The translations under genes and the position numbers were made by a program. The notes under the pieces were generated by a model, which was not told where the DNA came from, searched no databases, and saw nothing but the letters and a program-made list of their open reading frames with translations. This document shows, piece after piece, positions 15,048 through 22,271 of a stretch of DNA of 36,123 nucleotides. The stretch lies in assembly GCF_001612745.1 (NCBI RefSeq), contig NZ_BDBA01000130.1:1-36123 (forward strand). The letters run 5' to 3'. Source of the stretch: Nocardia amamiensis NBRC 102102. Lineage in GTDB: Bacteria > Actinomycetota > Actinomycetes > Mycobacteriales > Mycobacteriaceae. The stretch's first letter is position 1. Each line of letters starts with the position of its first letter.

Positions 15048-16343
15048 TCAGCCGAGCAGGCGCCAGTCCTCCAGACCGTCGTACAGCGGGACGTCCTTGG
15101 CCAGCTTGCTCACCCGGGCCCGCAGCGAATCCAGGTCCGCGGTACCGGCCAGTGCGCTGGCGATGACGTCGGCGACCTCGGCGAACTCGGTGTCGCCGAA
15201 GCCGCGGGTGGCCAGGGCCGCGGTGCCGATGCGCAGGCCCGAGGTGACCATCGGCGGACGCGGATCGAACGGAACGGCGTTGCGGTTCACCGTGATACCG
15301 ATCTCGTGCAGCAGGTCTTCGCCCTGCTGACCGTCGAGTTCGGAGTTGCGCAGGTCGACCAGCACCAGGTGCACGTCGGTGCCGCCGGTGAGCACGCTGA
15401 TGCCCTTGTCCTTGACGTCGGCGGCGGTCAGGCGCTCGGCGAGGATCTTCGCGCCCGACAGGGTGCGCTCCTGACGGTCGCGGAACTCCTCCGTCCCGGC
15501 GATCTTGAAGGCGACGGCCTTGGCGGCGATGGCGTGCATGAGCGGCCCGCCCTGCTGGCCGGGGAAGACCGAGCTGTTCAGCTTCTTGGCGTACTCCTGC
15601 TTGGCCAGGATCAGGCCGGAGCGCGGGCCGCCGAGCGTCTTGTGCACGGTCGAGGACACCACGTCGGCGTAGGGCACCGGCGAGGGGTGCAGCCCGGCGG
15701 CGACCAGGCCGGCGAAGTGCGCCATGTCCACCCACAGGTAGGCACCCACCTCATCCGCGATCGAGCGGAAGGCCGCGAAATCCTGGTGGCGCGGGTAGGC
15801 CGACCAGCCGGCCACGATCACCTTCGGACGCGCCTGCAGGGCGGTGTCGCGCACCTGGTCCATGTCGACGCGGTGATCTTCCTTGCTCACCCCGTAGGAG
15901 TGCACCTCGTACAGCTTGCCGGAGAAGTTCAGGCGCATGCCGTGGGTGAGGTGGCCACCGTGCGCGAGGTCGAGGCCGAGCAGCTTGTCGCCCGGGTCCA
16001 TCAGCGCCATAAGCACCGCGGCGTTCGCCTGCGCGCCGGAATGCGGCTGCACATTGGCGAATTCGGCGCCGAACAGTTCCTTGGCGCGGTCGCGCGCCAA
16101 GGTCTCCACCACGTCGACGTGCTCGCAGCCGCCGTAGTAGCGCCTGCCCGGGTAGCCCTCGGCGTACTTGTTGGTGAGCACGCTGCCCTGCGCCTGCAGC
16201 ACCGCGCGCGGCACGAAGTTCTCGGAGGCGATCATCTCCAGGGTGTCGCGTTCGCGGGCGAGCTCGCCTGCCATCGCGGCAGCGAGCTCCGGATCGAGCT
16301 CACCGAGAGACTGGGAATTGACAGAGGCGGTCGTCTGCGTCAC
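15048..16343 (-). CDS. glyA: Serine hydroxymethyltransferase
   Basis: A 431-residue PLP enzyme that converts serine and tetrahydrofolate to glycine and methylene-tetrahydrofolate, feeding one-carbon metabolism. The N-terminal LEMIASENFVPRAVL, YAEGYPGRRYYGGCEHVD and the PLP lysine motif VVSSTVHKTLGGPR (K235) are all intact. The length is typical. Start is GTG 16343. In M. tuberculosis glyA1 lies directly beside coaA; here about 12.6 kb of accessory genes, including the NRPS, separates them. The 248 bases upstream (16344-16591) hold no gene that I can support. Confidence 0.97.
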   Translation of the reverse strand: MTQTTASVNSQSLGELDPELAAAMAGELARERDTLEMIASENFVPRAVLQAQGSVLTNKYAEGYPGRRYYGGCEHVDVVETLARDRAKELFGAEFANVQPHSGAQANAAVLMALMDPGDKLLGLDLAHGGHLTHGMRLNFSGKLYEVHSYGVSKEDHRVDMDQVRDTALQARPKVIVAGWSAYPRHQDFAAFRSIADEVGAYLWVDMAHFAGLVAAGLHPSPVPYADVVSSTVHKTLGGPRSGLILAKQEYAKKLNSSVFPGQQGGPLMHAIAAKAVAFKIAGTEEFRDRQERTLSGAKILAERLTAADVKDKGISVLTGGTDVHLVLVDLRNSELDGQQGEDLLHEIGITVNRNAVPFDPRPPMVTSGLRIGTAALATRGFGDTEFAEVADVIASALAGTADLDSLRARVSKLAKDVPLYDGLEDWRLLG

Positions 16344-16591
16344 GGACTCAGTCTATGGGCCCGGGGCCGGGATCTCGAGCAGGGGGTTCACCCCTCCCGG
16401 TCGCGCGAGGTCCGCCCGGCCGTCCAGTCGTGACGTGCGACACGCCGGTCGCGGCTACGAACGAGAGCCGCCCGGCAGATGAGCCAAAGGCGAACGACGC
16501 GACGGGCGGCACCGCGGCGACAACGAACACCACGGGCGGCGGTGCGCCCCAGCCGCGAAGCGCGGCGCCGCGTCTCCAGCGCGGCGTGCCC

Positions 16592-17173
16592 TCAGGGCGA
16601 TTCGCCGTCTTCGGGCAGGTAGTTCTCCAGCAGTGCCGTGAGATGTCGCTGCGCGTCTTCCAGTGGCTGGGTGGATTTCATCGCCCGCGCCTGCACGATG
16701 GCGCCTTCCATCGCACTGAACACGAAACTGCTCAACGACCGTGCGTCCTCCGCGGACAGGCCCGCCGCGGTCAGCGCCGTGCCCAGTCGCTCGTGCCAGT
16801 CGGCGAAGACCGCGCCCGCGGCGGCCTGCACACGGGGCTCGGACTCGGCAAGGGCCGCGCCGACGACCGGGCACCCGGCGCAGTATTCGGTCTTCTGCAG
16901 CGCGGTGACCCACCAACCGAGCAGCAATCCGGACCAGCGCCGCGGCGGCGCCGCCGTGATCTTGTCGATCACCGCGCCGATCCGGTCGCCCGCCACGCGG
17001 GTCGCCACCTCGACCAGCTCGCTCTTTCCGGAAGGAAAGTGCTGGTAGAGGGAGTTGCGAGAGGCATTGCTCCGCTCCAGTAGAGCCGCAAGGCCCGCGG
17101 CGTGCACGCCCTGTTCGCGAACCAGCTCGATGGCACTTTCGATCAGCCTGGCGCGCGGCCCGGCGGCGGTCAT
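16592..17173 (-). CDS. TetR-family regulator, LmrA/YxaF type
   Basis: A 193-residue TetR regulator. The DNA-binding part (about 6-55) has ARLIESAIELVREQGVHAAGLAALLERSNASRNSLYQHFPSGKSEL, with SRNSLYQHF as recognition helix. The C-terminal part contains YCAGCPVVGAAL, a Cys-containing motif of the LmrA/YxaF group, which bind aromatic or flavonoid-like ligands in Bacillus. ATG 17173 is preceded by AAGGAA; the frame upstream runs through the operators and is not coding. It is divergent from the thioesterase and oxidoreductase genes, and two palindromes fill the promoter region. Confidence 0.92.
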   Translation of the reverse strand: MTAAGPRARLIESAIELVREQGVHAAGLAALLERSNASRNSLYQHFPSGKSELVEVATRVAGDRIGAVIDKITAAPPRRWSGLLLGWWVTALQKTEYCAGCPVVGAALAESEPRVQAAAGAVFADWHERLGTALTAAGLSAEDARSLSSFVFSAMEGAIVQARAMKSTQPLEDAQRHLTALLENYLPEDGESP

Positions 17174-17196
17174 GCGGATTCCTTGCTCACGGTTGC

Positions 17197-17250
17197 GTGA
17201 ACCGATCGGTCCATGTTGCAATCATGACAGATGTGGACCGATCGGTTCAC
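17197..17250. promoter_or_regulatory. Paired palindromic TetR operators
   Basis: GTGAACCGATCGGTCCA (17197-17213) and its exact inverse TGGACCGATCGGTTCAC (17234-17250) are separated by 20 bases. Each contains an ACCGATCGGT palindrome, and their centres are 37 bp apart. They lie between the TetR start (17173) and the thioesterase start (17268). This is the pattern expected for a TetR repressor controlling itself and the divergent operon. Confidence 0.85.
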
Positions 17251-17267
17251 CGGAAGGAGTGGGATTG

Positions 17268-17726
17268 ATGTCCGAAGTCACGGTCGACCCGACCCAGCTG
17301 TCCGGTCTCGAACTCCTTCGGGTCGGGATGACCAGGGCGGATCGCCCGCCGTTCATCGGTGACCTGCTCGGCATGGAGGTCGACGAACTCGAACACGGCA
17401 AGGTGGTCTTCGCACTGCGCACCCGGCCCGACTTCGCCAACCCGCTCGGCAGCACGCACGGCGGCATCTGCGCCACTCTCCTGGACTCGGTGATGGGGTG
17501 CGCGGTGCACAGCACGCTGGAAGCGGGCGTCGGCTACAGCACGCTCGAACTGAAGATCAACTACATCCGTTCGGTCCCCACCGACGGACAGCGGCTCACC
17601 GCCACCGGCACCACCATCCACGTCGGCCGCAGCACCGCGACCGCCGAGGGACGGGTGGTCGACGAGAAGGGCCGCTTGGTCGCGCACGCCACCACCACCT
17701 GCGTCATCTTCCGCAGTGACCGCTGA
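17268..17726 (+). CDS. PaaI-type hotdog thioesterase
   Basis: A 152-residue hotdog-fold protein of the PaaI/YigI acyl-CoA thioesterase family. The central HGG motif in NPLGSTHGGICATLLDSVMGCAV (about 59-81) marks the hotdog helix, with the Asp (LLDS) typically involved in catalysis. The remaining strands (STLELKINYIRSV, ATGTTIHVGRSTATAEGRVVDEKGRLVAHATTTCVIF) complete the fold. Start ATG 17268 follows AAGGAGTGGG. It is under the paired operators and 16 bp upstream of the deazaflavin oxidoreductase gene, so the TetR regulator probably controls a small acyl-CoA or aromatic detoxification operon. Confidence 0.9.
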   Translation: MSEVTVDPTQLSGLELLRVGMTRADRPPFIGDLLGMEVDELEHGKVVFALRTRPDFANPLGSTHGGICATLLDSVMGCAVHSTLEAGVGYSTLELKINYIRSVPTDGQRLTATGTTIHVGRSTATAEGRVVDEKGRLVAHATTTCVIFRSDR

Positions 17727-17742
17727 CCCGAGGAGAATCACG

Positions 17743-18192
17743 ATGCCCGAACGCACCCCCCGCGCCGCGCGACGGAAGTTCCGCCGCCTACGCCTGTCCG
17801 GCCGGTACCTGGCCAATCCGACCGTCGCTCTGCTGGATCGTCTCGGCATCCGCTCCTCGCTGATCGCCGAACTGGAGACCACCGGCGCCAAGTCCGGCCG
17901 TGCCCGCCGGGTCCCGGTCACCGTCACGATCGATGGCGAGGGCGCTTGGCTGATCTCGCAACACGGCCATCGCTCGGGTTGGGCCCGCAATATCGCCGCC
18001 GACCCGCGTGTGCGGCTGCGGCAAGGGAAACACTGGTACAGCGGCACCGCCGCGTTCGTCCCGAACGACGACGTGACTGCCCGCGCGCGCAGCTTCGCGA
18101 AGGGTTGGATTCCGGAGTCACTCGCGGTGCGGACCATGAAAGCGCTGGAAAGCGAAGCGATCTCGGTGCGTGTCACGTTCGCCGACGCCTGA
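17743..18192 (+). CDS. Deazaflavin (F420)-dependent nitroreductase-family oxidoreductase
   Basis: A 149-residue protein of the DUF385 / Ddn family, split-barrel enzymes that use coenzyme F420 for reduction of quinones and other small molecules in actinomycetes. The segments LETTGAKSGRARRVPVTV (about 45-62), GAWLISQHGHRSGWARNIAADPRVRLRQG (about 67-95) are the family signature. Start ATG 17743 follows GAGGAGA. It is the second gene of the TetR-controlled operon, and a strong hairpin follows. Confidence 0.9.
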   Translation: MPERTPRAARRKFRRLRLSGRYLANPTVALLDRLGIRSSLIAELETTGAKSGRARRVPVTVTIDGEGAWLISQHGHRSGWARNIAADPRVRLRQGKHWYSGTAAFVPNDDVTARARSFAKGWIPESLAVRTMKALESEAISVRVTFADA

Positions 18193-18213
18193 GCCGCGAA
18201 CACCGAGATGATG

Positions 18214-18237
18214 GGTGCCCCCGAGATCGGGGGCGCC
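18214..18237 (+). terminator. Terminator of the thioesterase/oxidoreductase operon
   Basis: A GC-rich hairpin of about 10 bp, GGTGCCCCCG (18214-18223) pairing with CGGGGGCGCC (18228-18237) around AGAT, begins 22 bases after the oxidoreductase stop. No U-tract follows. Confidence 0.75.
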
Positions 18238-18329
18238 AATTCATGGGGCACGACGAACAGTAACGAGTAGCGGCGACCCGAACGGTTTCCCTGGTGACAG
18301 CTATTCAGGACCCCAGTGGAGGAACGACC

Positions 18330-18443
18330 ATGGTCGGCTTGGTTTCGGTGCCCAACTCTCCCCTCGAGGCGCTGCTGCGCACCCTTTCGCTACTGCTGTG
18401 CAGCATTTCGGCAGGCGGACAGGACTGTTCCGTAATCCAGTAA
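18330..18443 (+). CDS. Probable 37-residue small protein
   Basis: ATG 18330 to TAA 18443 encodes 37 residues, beginning MVGLVSVPNSPLEALL, with a hydrophobic middle (LLRTLSLLLCSISA) and two Cys. Support for a real gene: a consensus GGAGG at 18318-18322 with 7-base spacing, a terminator-like hairpin just after the stop, and a preceding terminator that isolates it as its own unit. I recognise no family. It could be a small secreted or membrane-associated peptide. The stretch 18193-18492 holds nothing else besides these hairpins. Confidence 0.55.
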   Translation: MVGLVSVPNSPLEALLRTLSLLLCSISAGGQDCSVIQ

Positions 18444-18452
18444 CTCCGAAAC

Positions 18453-18481
18453 GGCTTGTGGCCCAAGCGGTGCCACAAGCC
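18453..18481 (+). terminator. Terminator after the small ORF
   Basis: Perfect 10-bp arms GGCTTGTGGC (18453-18462) and GCCACAAGCC (18472-18481) with a 9-base loop. It starts 10 bases after the small ORF stop and ends 12 bases from the converging DUF885 gene, so it can serve both strands. Confidence 0.8.
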
Positions 18482-18492
18482 ACATCGCTCGT

Positions 18493-19683
18493 TCAGGCCG
18501 CGGCGCGCACCGCGCCCGGCGTGAGCGGTTCATCCAGCAGCCTGCGGAACCGGTCGGCCCGGTCGTCGGCGTCGATCGCGCGATCCAGCCAGCCGCCCAG
18601 CAGTCGATATCCCTCCACGTAGGTGGAGATGTAGGCCCGCCACAGCGACGAGGACAGGAACCGCAGCGACTGCCGCGCCCGGTCCGGCGTCACCAGACTC
18701 CAGGTCTGCAAGAACTCGGCCACCTCGTCGTGCGTGCGCCCCCGGTCGTGCAGCAGGAGCGCGGCGTCCTGCCGGACACCGAGCAGCTTGGCCGAGGCGT
18801 TCGAAAGCCGTTCGGCCCGTTCGCCGTCGAAGCGCAAGCCGAGGTCGGCGTAGATCTCCTGCGCCCACTTCCCCCAGCCCGGCCCGACGATGGAGCGCAG
18901 CGCCAGGTCGGCCAGGCCTTCCGCCATCAGGCACTGCGGCGTGTTCACCAGGAACAGCGTCTGCTCGGCCTGCCCGTCGGCGACCAGCCCGGCCTCCTTG
19001 CGGCAGTGCTCGGTGTGGTGCCCCGGATACGACTCGTGCGCGATCAGCTGCGGCAGGTGTGCCCTGTGCTGTTTGAGGTCGGAGTTGATCGCGACCCGTG
19101 AGTGGTAATTGCCCAGGTAGTAGTTGAATCCGGACCAGGGCTTGTCCCCGACCACCTCATAGGTCACGTGCTCGTGGTCGGGCAGCGGGTAACGGGCGCG
19201 GACCAGCTCGCGCAATGCGCTGGAAAACGCCTCCACGCAGGCCGACAGGCGCTCCGGTGGGATCTCGTCGGCCTTGCGATGCGCGGCCATTCGTTCGGCC
19301 AAGGGGCCGTCCCCCGCCAGCACCTCGTCCATCTGCCGGTGCGCGTCGCGGTAGTCGGCCACGTCGCCGGGGGCGATGTCGACGTCGAAGTAGGCCCGGA
19401 CCTCCTCGACGAACCCGATCTCGTCTCCGGCGAACTTGCGGCCGGAGCATTCCAGCGCGCGCAGATGCACGTCGAGGAATTCCGCGCGCTGCGGCGACAA
19501 CCCGGCATCCGGTACCGCGGCACGCAACTCGGCGGCGCGGCGGGCGAGCTCGCCTGGCTGCGGCGCCGGTGCGTTCTGCACTTCGCGGCGCAGCGCGGGA
19601 TCGCCGGTGTAGGCGTCGACGAACCCTTCCTCGAGCCGATCGAAGGCGAGGCCGAGCCGCAGGTATTCGGTGACGAGCTCCAT
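18493..19683 (-). CDS. DUF885 family putative metallopeptidase
   Basis: A protein of about 396 residues from ATG 19683 (400 from GTG 19695). The motif LIAHESYPGHH (213-223) is the HExxPGHH-type zinc site of DUF885, a family of predicted soluble metallocarboxypeptidase-like enzymes; a Glu for the third ligand may be in MAEGLADLAL, about 40 residues further. The N-terminal half is helical and the C-terminus ends in WRAYISTYVEGYRLLGGWLDRA. Typical DUF885 proteins are longer and carry a signal peptide; this short version has none. It lies downstream of the WS/DGAT-like gene on the same strand with a palindrome-rich 164-bp gap, so it is probably a separate unit. Confidence 0.85.
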   Translation of the reverse strand: MELVTEYLRLGLAFDRLEEGFVDAYTGDPALRREVQNAPAPQPGELARRAAELRAAVPDAGLSPQRAEFLDVHLRALECSGRKFAGDEIGFVEEVRAYFDVDIAPGDVADYRDAHRQMDEVLAGDGPLAERMAAHRKADEIPPERLSACVEAFSSALRELVRARYPLPDHEHVTYEVVGDKPWSGFNYYLGNYHSRVAINSDLKQHRAHLPQLIAHESYPGHHTEHCRKEAGLVADGQAEQTLFLVNTPQCLMAEGLADLALRSIVGPGWGKWAQEIYADLGLRFDGERAERLSNASAKLLGVRQDAALLLHDRGRTHDEVAEFLQTWSLVTPDRARQSLRFLSSSLWRAYISTYVEGYRLLGGWLDRAIDADDRADRFRRLLDEPLTPGAVRAAA

Positions 19684-19756
19684 GCCAGCCGACACTACCG
19701 CGCACCTCCCGGCCGGTGCGGGTTGGTAGAACGCCGTCCTCTCGGACGACCTCGGC

Positions 19757-19833
19757 TCATGCTGCTACAGCATGAACGCGGCCGCCACGGCGCCCGCAGT
19801 CCGACCGGTCGGCCGACCAGTGCACACTGTGCA
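19757..19833 (-). promoter_or_regulatory. Cluster of three short palindromes
   Basis: TCATGCTG-CTA-CAGCATGA (19757-19775), CCGACCGGTCGG (19801-19812) and TGCACA-C-TGTGCA (19821-19833) lie just after the stop of the WS/DGAT-like gene and before the DUF885 start. They could act as terminator for the first and operator for the second. Confidence 0.45.
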
Positions 19834-19847
19834 GGACCGCCCGATCG

Positions 19848-21212
19848 TCAGTCCGAGACGCCGAGTGCGGCGGCGACCTCGTGGAACGATTCCCGCAGCA
19901 TGTCGCTGTAATCGTCCAAGTCGGGGACGATCTGCGGATCACACACCACGGACACGGTGAAGCTGTCGCCCGCGCCGACGAACGAGTGCGCCAGGCCGAT
20001 GTCCGGGTACACCGGCGGCAGCATGCCCGCGAAGCGAAATGGCTTGCCCAGCAAGGCCCATTCCGCAGTCGGCTCGCACTTGATGCTGGTCAGGATCGTA
20101 TGCGCGACGGCGGGCGTGTCAGCGGGCGGGAGCGTGCCGAACCTGGCCCGGTACACGCGGCTCGGGAGCAGGTCGACCAACTCCAGTCGAGTGAGTTCGC
20201 GGCGGCTCGACGCCGAATGGCGACGTACCCGTAGCGTGGTGTCGACCGCCCGCGCCCGGCCGGCGAGATCGAGTTCTCCCGGGAACAGATCAACCACGTC
20301 GGCGCCCACGTGATTGACACCCATCACCGGCGCATCGGGCACCGCGATGGTCACGAAGGCCGCGAGATCGTCCGGGCAGGCGTCCTGCTTTTCGAGATAG
20401 CGCTGCATGGCGCGCGAGATCGCGGTCAGGCCGACGGACGTCACGGTGATCCCGGATGCCCGAACGTCCCGCAGCTCCAACGGGAATGTCCGCATGACGC
20501 GTCCCGGACCGATCCGCTGGTTGAGCACCGTCCGGCTGCGCGGTGGCGTGCTCGGCCCGGTGTCGTCGCCGTCTCGGGCGATGCGCCGGTTCTCGGCCCC
20601 GACCCGCGCGTTGAAACGCAGCACCTGGAACGGCCACCGCAACGCGCCTTCCACGGCGGCGAGTCCGAGACGCAGGCCAAGACGCTTCGCTGCGGGCCCT
20701 TGCGCCTCGATTCGCACCGGCGCGGGCGCCGGCGCGAACAACGCTTCCGACAGCGACGTCATCGCCGGGCCCGCCATGAGCGCGTGACTGACATGCATCA
20801 TCACCACGGTGCCCACGCCGTTCAGCGTCGGTATGCCGGACACGCTGGGAAATACGTGCAGTTGCCATGCGCTGACCCGAGCATCGAGCGGTCGCTGCAG
20901 AATGCTCCCCATCTGGTCGAGACACCCCGCCCAGTCCAGGTCCGCCGCGTGGATGACGACGTGACTGTCTATCGGACTGTCGTCGACACCCCAGAACGGA
21001 TGCCCGAGCCCGCCCGGCACGTCGTGAATCCGGCGGCGCAGCGGTTCCAGCACTTCGGCGCGTTCGCCGAGGTGGCGGGCGATGTCGGCGGCGTCCGGCG
21101 GCGTACCGGTCGCGCTGTCGAACACCCACCACATCGGCCAGTCGGTGACCCGCCCCGAGCCGACGAAGTAGTAATAGGAGGCATCGTTGGCCACCAGCTG
21201 TGATTCGCGCAT
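19848..21212 (-). CDS. WS/DGAT-like acyltransferase with altered active site
   Basis: A protein of about 454 residues with the two-lobed architecture of wax ester synthase/diacylglycerol acyltransferases, relatives of NRPS condensation domains. The N-terminus (ANDASYYYFVGS, comparable to LDASFLYLE), HPFWGVDDSPIDSHVVIHAADLD and the C-terminal GVNHVGADVVDLFPGELDLAGRARAV and MLPPVYPDIGLAHSFVGAGDSFTVSVVCDP fit the family. The catalytic HHxxxDG is here SHALMAG (142-148): the second His is kept (H143), while the first His and the Asp are lost. ATG 21212 was chosen because the conserved start follows directly. It sits 109 bp downstream of the aldo/keto reductase on the same strand and may act on the NRPS product. 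Confidence 0.78.
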   Translation of the reverse strand: MRESQLVANDASYYYFVGSGRVTDWPMWWVFDSATGTPPDAADIARHLGERAEVLEPLRRRIHDVPGGLGHPFWGVDDSPIDSHVVIHAADLDWAGCLDQMGSILQRPLDARVSAWQLHVFPSVSGIPTLNGVGTVVMMHVSHALMAGPAMTSLSEALFAPAPAPVRIEAQGPAAKRLGLRLGLAAVEGALRWPFQVLRFNARVGAENRRIARDGDDTGPSTPPRSRTVLNQRIGPGRVMRTFPLELRDVRASGITVTSVGLTAISRAMQRYLEKQDACPDDLAAFVTIAVPDAPVMGVNHVGADVVDLFPGELDLAGRARAVDTTLRVRRHSASSRRELTRLELVDLLPSRVYRARFGTLPPADTPAVAHTILTSIKCEPTAEWALLGKPFRFAGMLPPVYPDIGLAHSFVGAGDSFTVSVVCDPQIVPDLDDYSDMLRESFHEVAAALGVSD

Positions 21213-21321
21213 CCTGCTGCTCTCGTCGGTCTCGGGTTTGCCGCACTCTATCGCCGGGCGGCCGAAATCGCCTGTCGCCGTGGGCAACCAGGACGAAGTC
21301 CGCGCCGGGCGAGCTGTGCGA

Positions 21322-22242
21322 TCAGTTGCGGCTCAGTTTCGGCAGCCGGAAGCGGCGAGCCCGCGGTGCGGGAGCGCTGACCTCGGACAGCGCGGCGTAT
21401 TCCGCGTCGGTGAGCGAGATGGTTGCGGCCGCGATGTTCTCCTCCAGATGCGCCACGCTGGAGGTGCCGGGGATGGGCAGCAGGACCGGAGAGCGACGCA
21501 GCAACCAGGCGAGCGCGAGCTGGGACGGGCTGGCGTCCTCGCGCGCGAAGGTGTCCAGGACACCGCCCGGACGGGCGAGCTCACCGGTGGCCATGGGGAA
21601 CCACGGGATGAAGGCGATATCGTTCGCCTCCGCGTACTCGAGCAGGTCCTCCGAGTCCCGGCTGGCCAGGTTGTACAGGTTCTGCACCGAGACGATATCG
21701 ACGATCTTGCGGGCCTGCTCGAGCTGGGCGACGGTCACCTGGGACAGGCCGATGTGCCGGATCTTGCCCTCTTGGCGCAGCAGCGCCAGTTCACCGAGTT
21801 GGTCGGCGAGCGGCACCTTCGGGTCGATCCGGTGCAATTGATACAGATCAATGCGCTCCAGACCGAGGTGGCGCAGGCTCAGTTCCAGCTGCTGGCGCAG
21901 GTATTCGGGGCGGCCGACGGGACGCCAGTCACCGGGACCGGGCCGGGTCAGGCCGCCCTTGGTCGCGATGACCACGTCGTCGGCGTACGGATGCAGTGCC
22001 TTGCGGATCAGCGTTTCGCTGACGAACGGACCGTAGGAATCCGCGGTGTCGATGAAGGTGACGCCGAGTTCCACGGCGCGGCGCACGACGCGCACGGCCT
22101 CATCCGGATCCTTCGGGTCGCCCCATACGCCCTCACCGGTGATCTGCATCGCGCCGTAGCCCAGGCGATGGACCGGGAGGTCGCCGCCGAGGGCGAAGGT
22201 GCCCGAGGCGGCGGCGGGACGTGACTCGGCTTGTGTGGTCAT
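21322..22242 (-). CDS. Aldo/keto reductase
   Basis: A 306-residue NADPH-dependent reductase of the aldo/keto reductase superfamily, which reduces aldehydes and ketones to alcohols. The catalytic tetrad is visible: D65 and Y70 (FIDTADSYG), K95 (IATKGG) and H137 (YQLHRID). The cofactor-binding tail PIPGTSSVAHLEENIAA is intact. ATG 22242 follows AAGGAAAGC. It starts 29 bp behind the stop of the NRPS on the same strand, so the two are almost certainly co-transcribed. Because the NRPS ends in a reductase domain that can release an aldehyde, this enzyme is a candidate for the next reduction; it could also be an unrelated housekeeping reductase. Confidence 0.92.
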   Translation of the reverse strand: MTTQAESRPAAASGTFALGGDLPVHRLGYGAMQITGEGVWGDPKDPDEAVRVVRRAVELGVTFIDTADSYGPFVSETLIRKALHPYADDVVIATKGGLTRPGPGDWRPVGRPEYLRQQLELSLRHLGLERIDLYQLHRIDPKVPLADQLGELALLRQEGKIRHIGLSQVTVAQLEQARKIVDIVSVQNLYNLASRDSEDLLEYAEANDIAFIPWFPMATGELARPGGVLDTFAREDASPSQLALAWLLRRSPVLLPIPGTSSVAHLEENIAAATISLTDAEYAALSEVSAPAPRARRFRLPKLSRN

Positions 22243-22271
22243 GCTTTCCTTCCGAATGGGTGGCTGATCAC

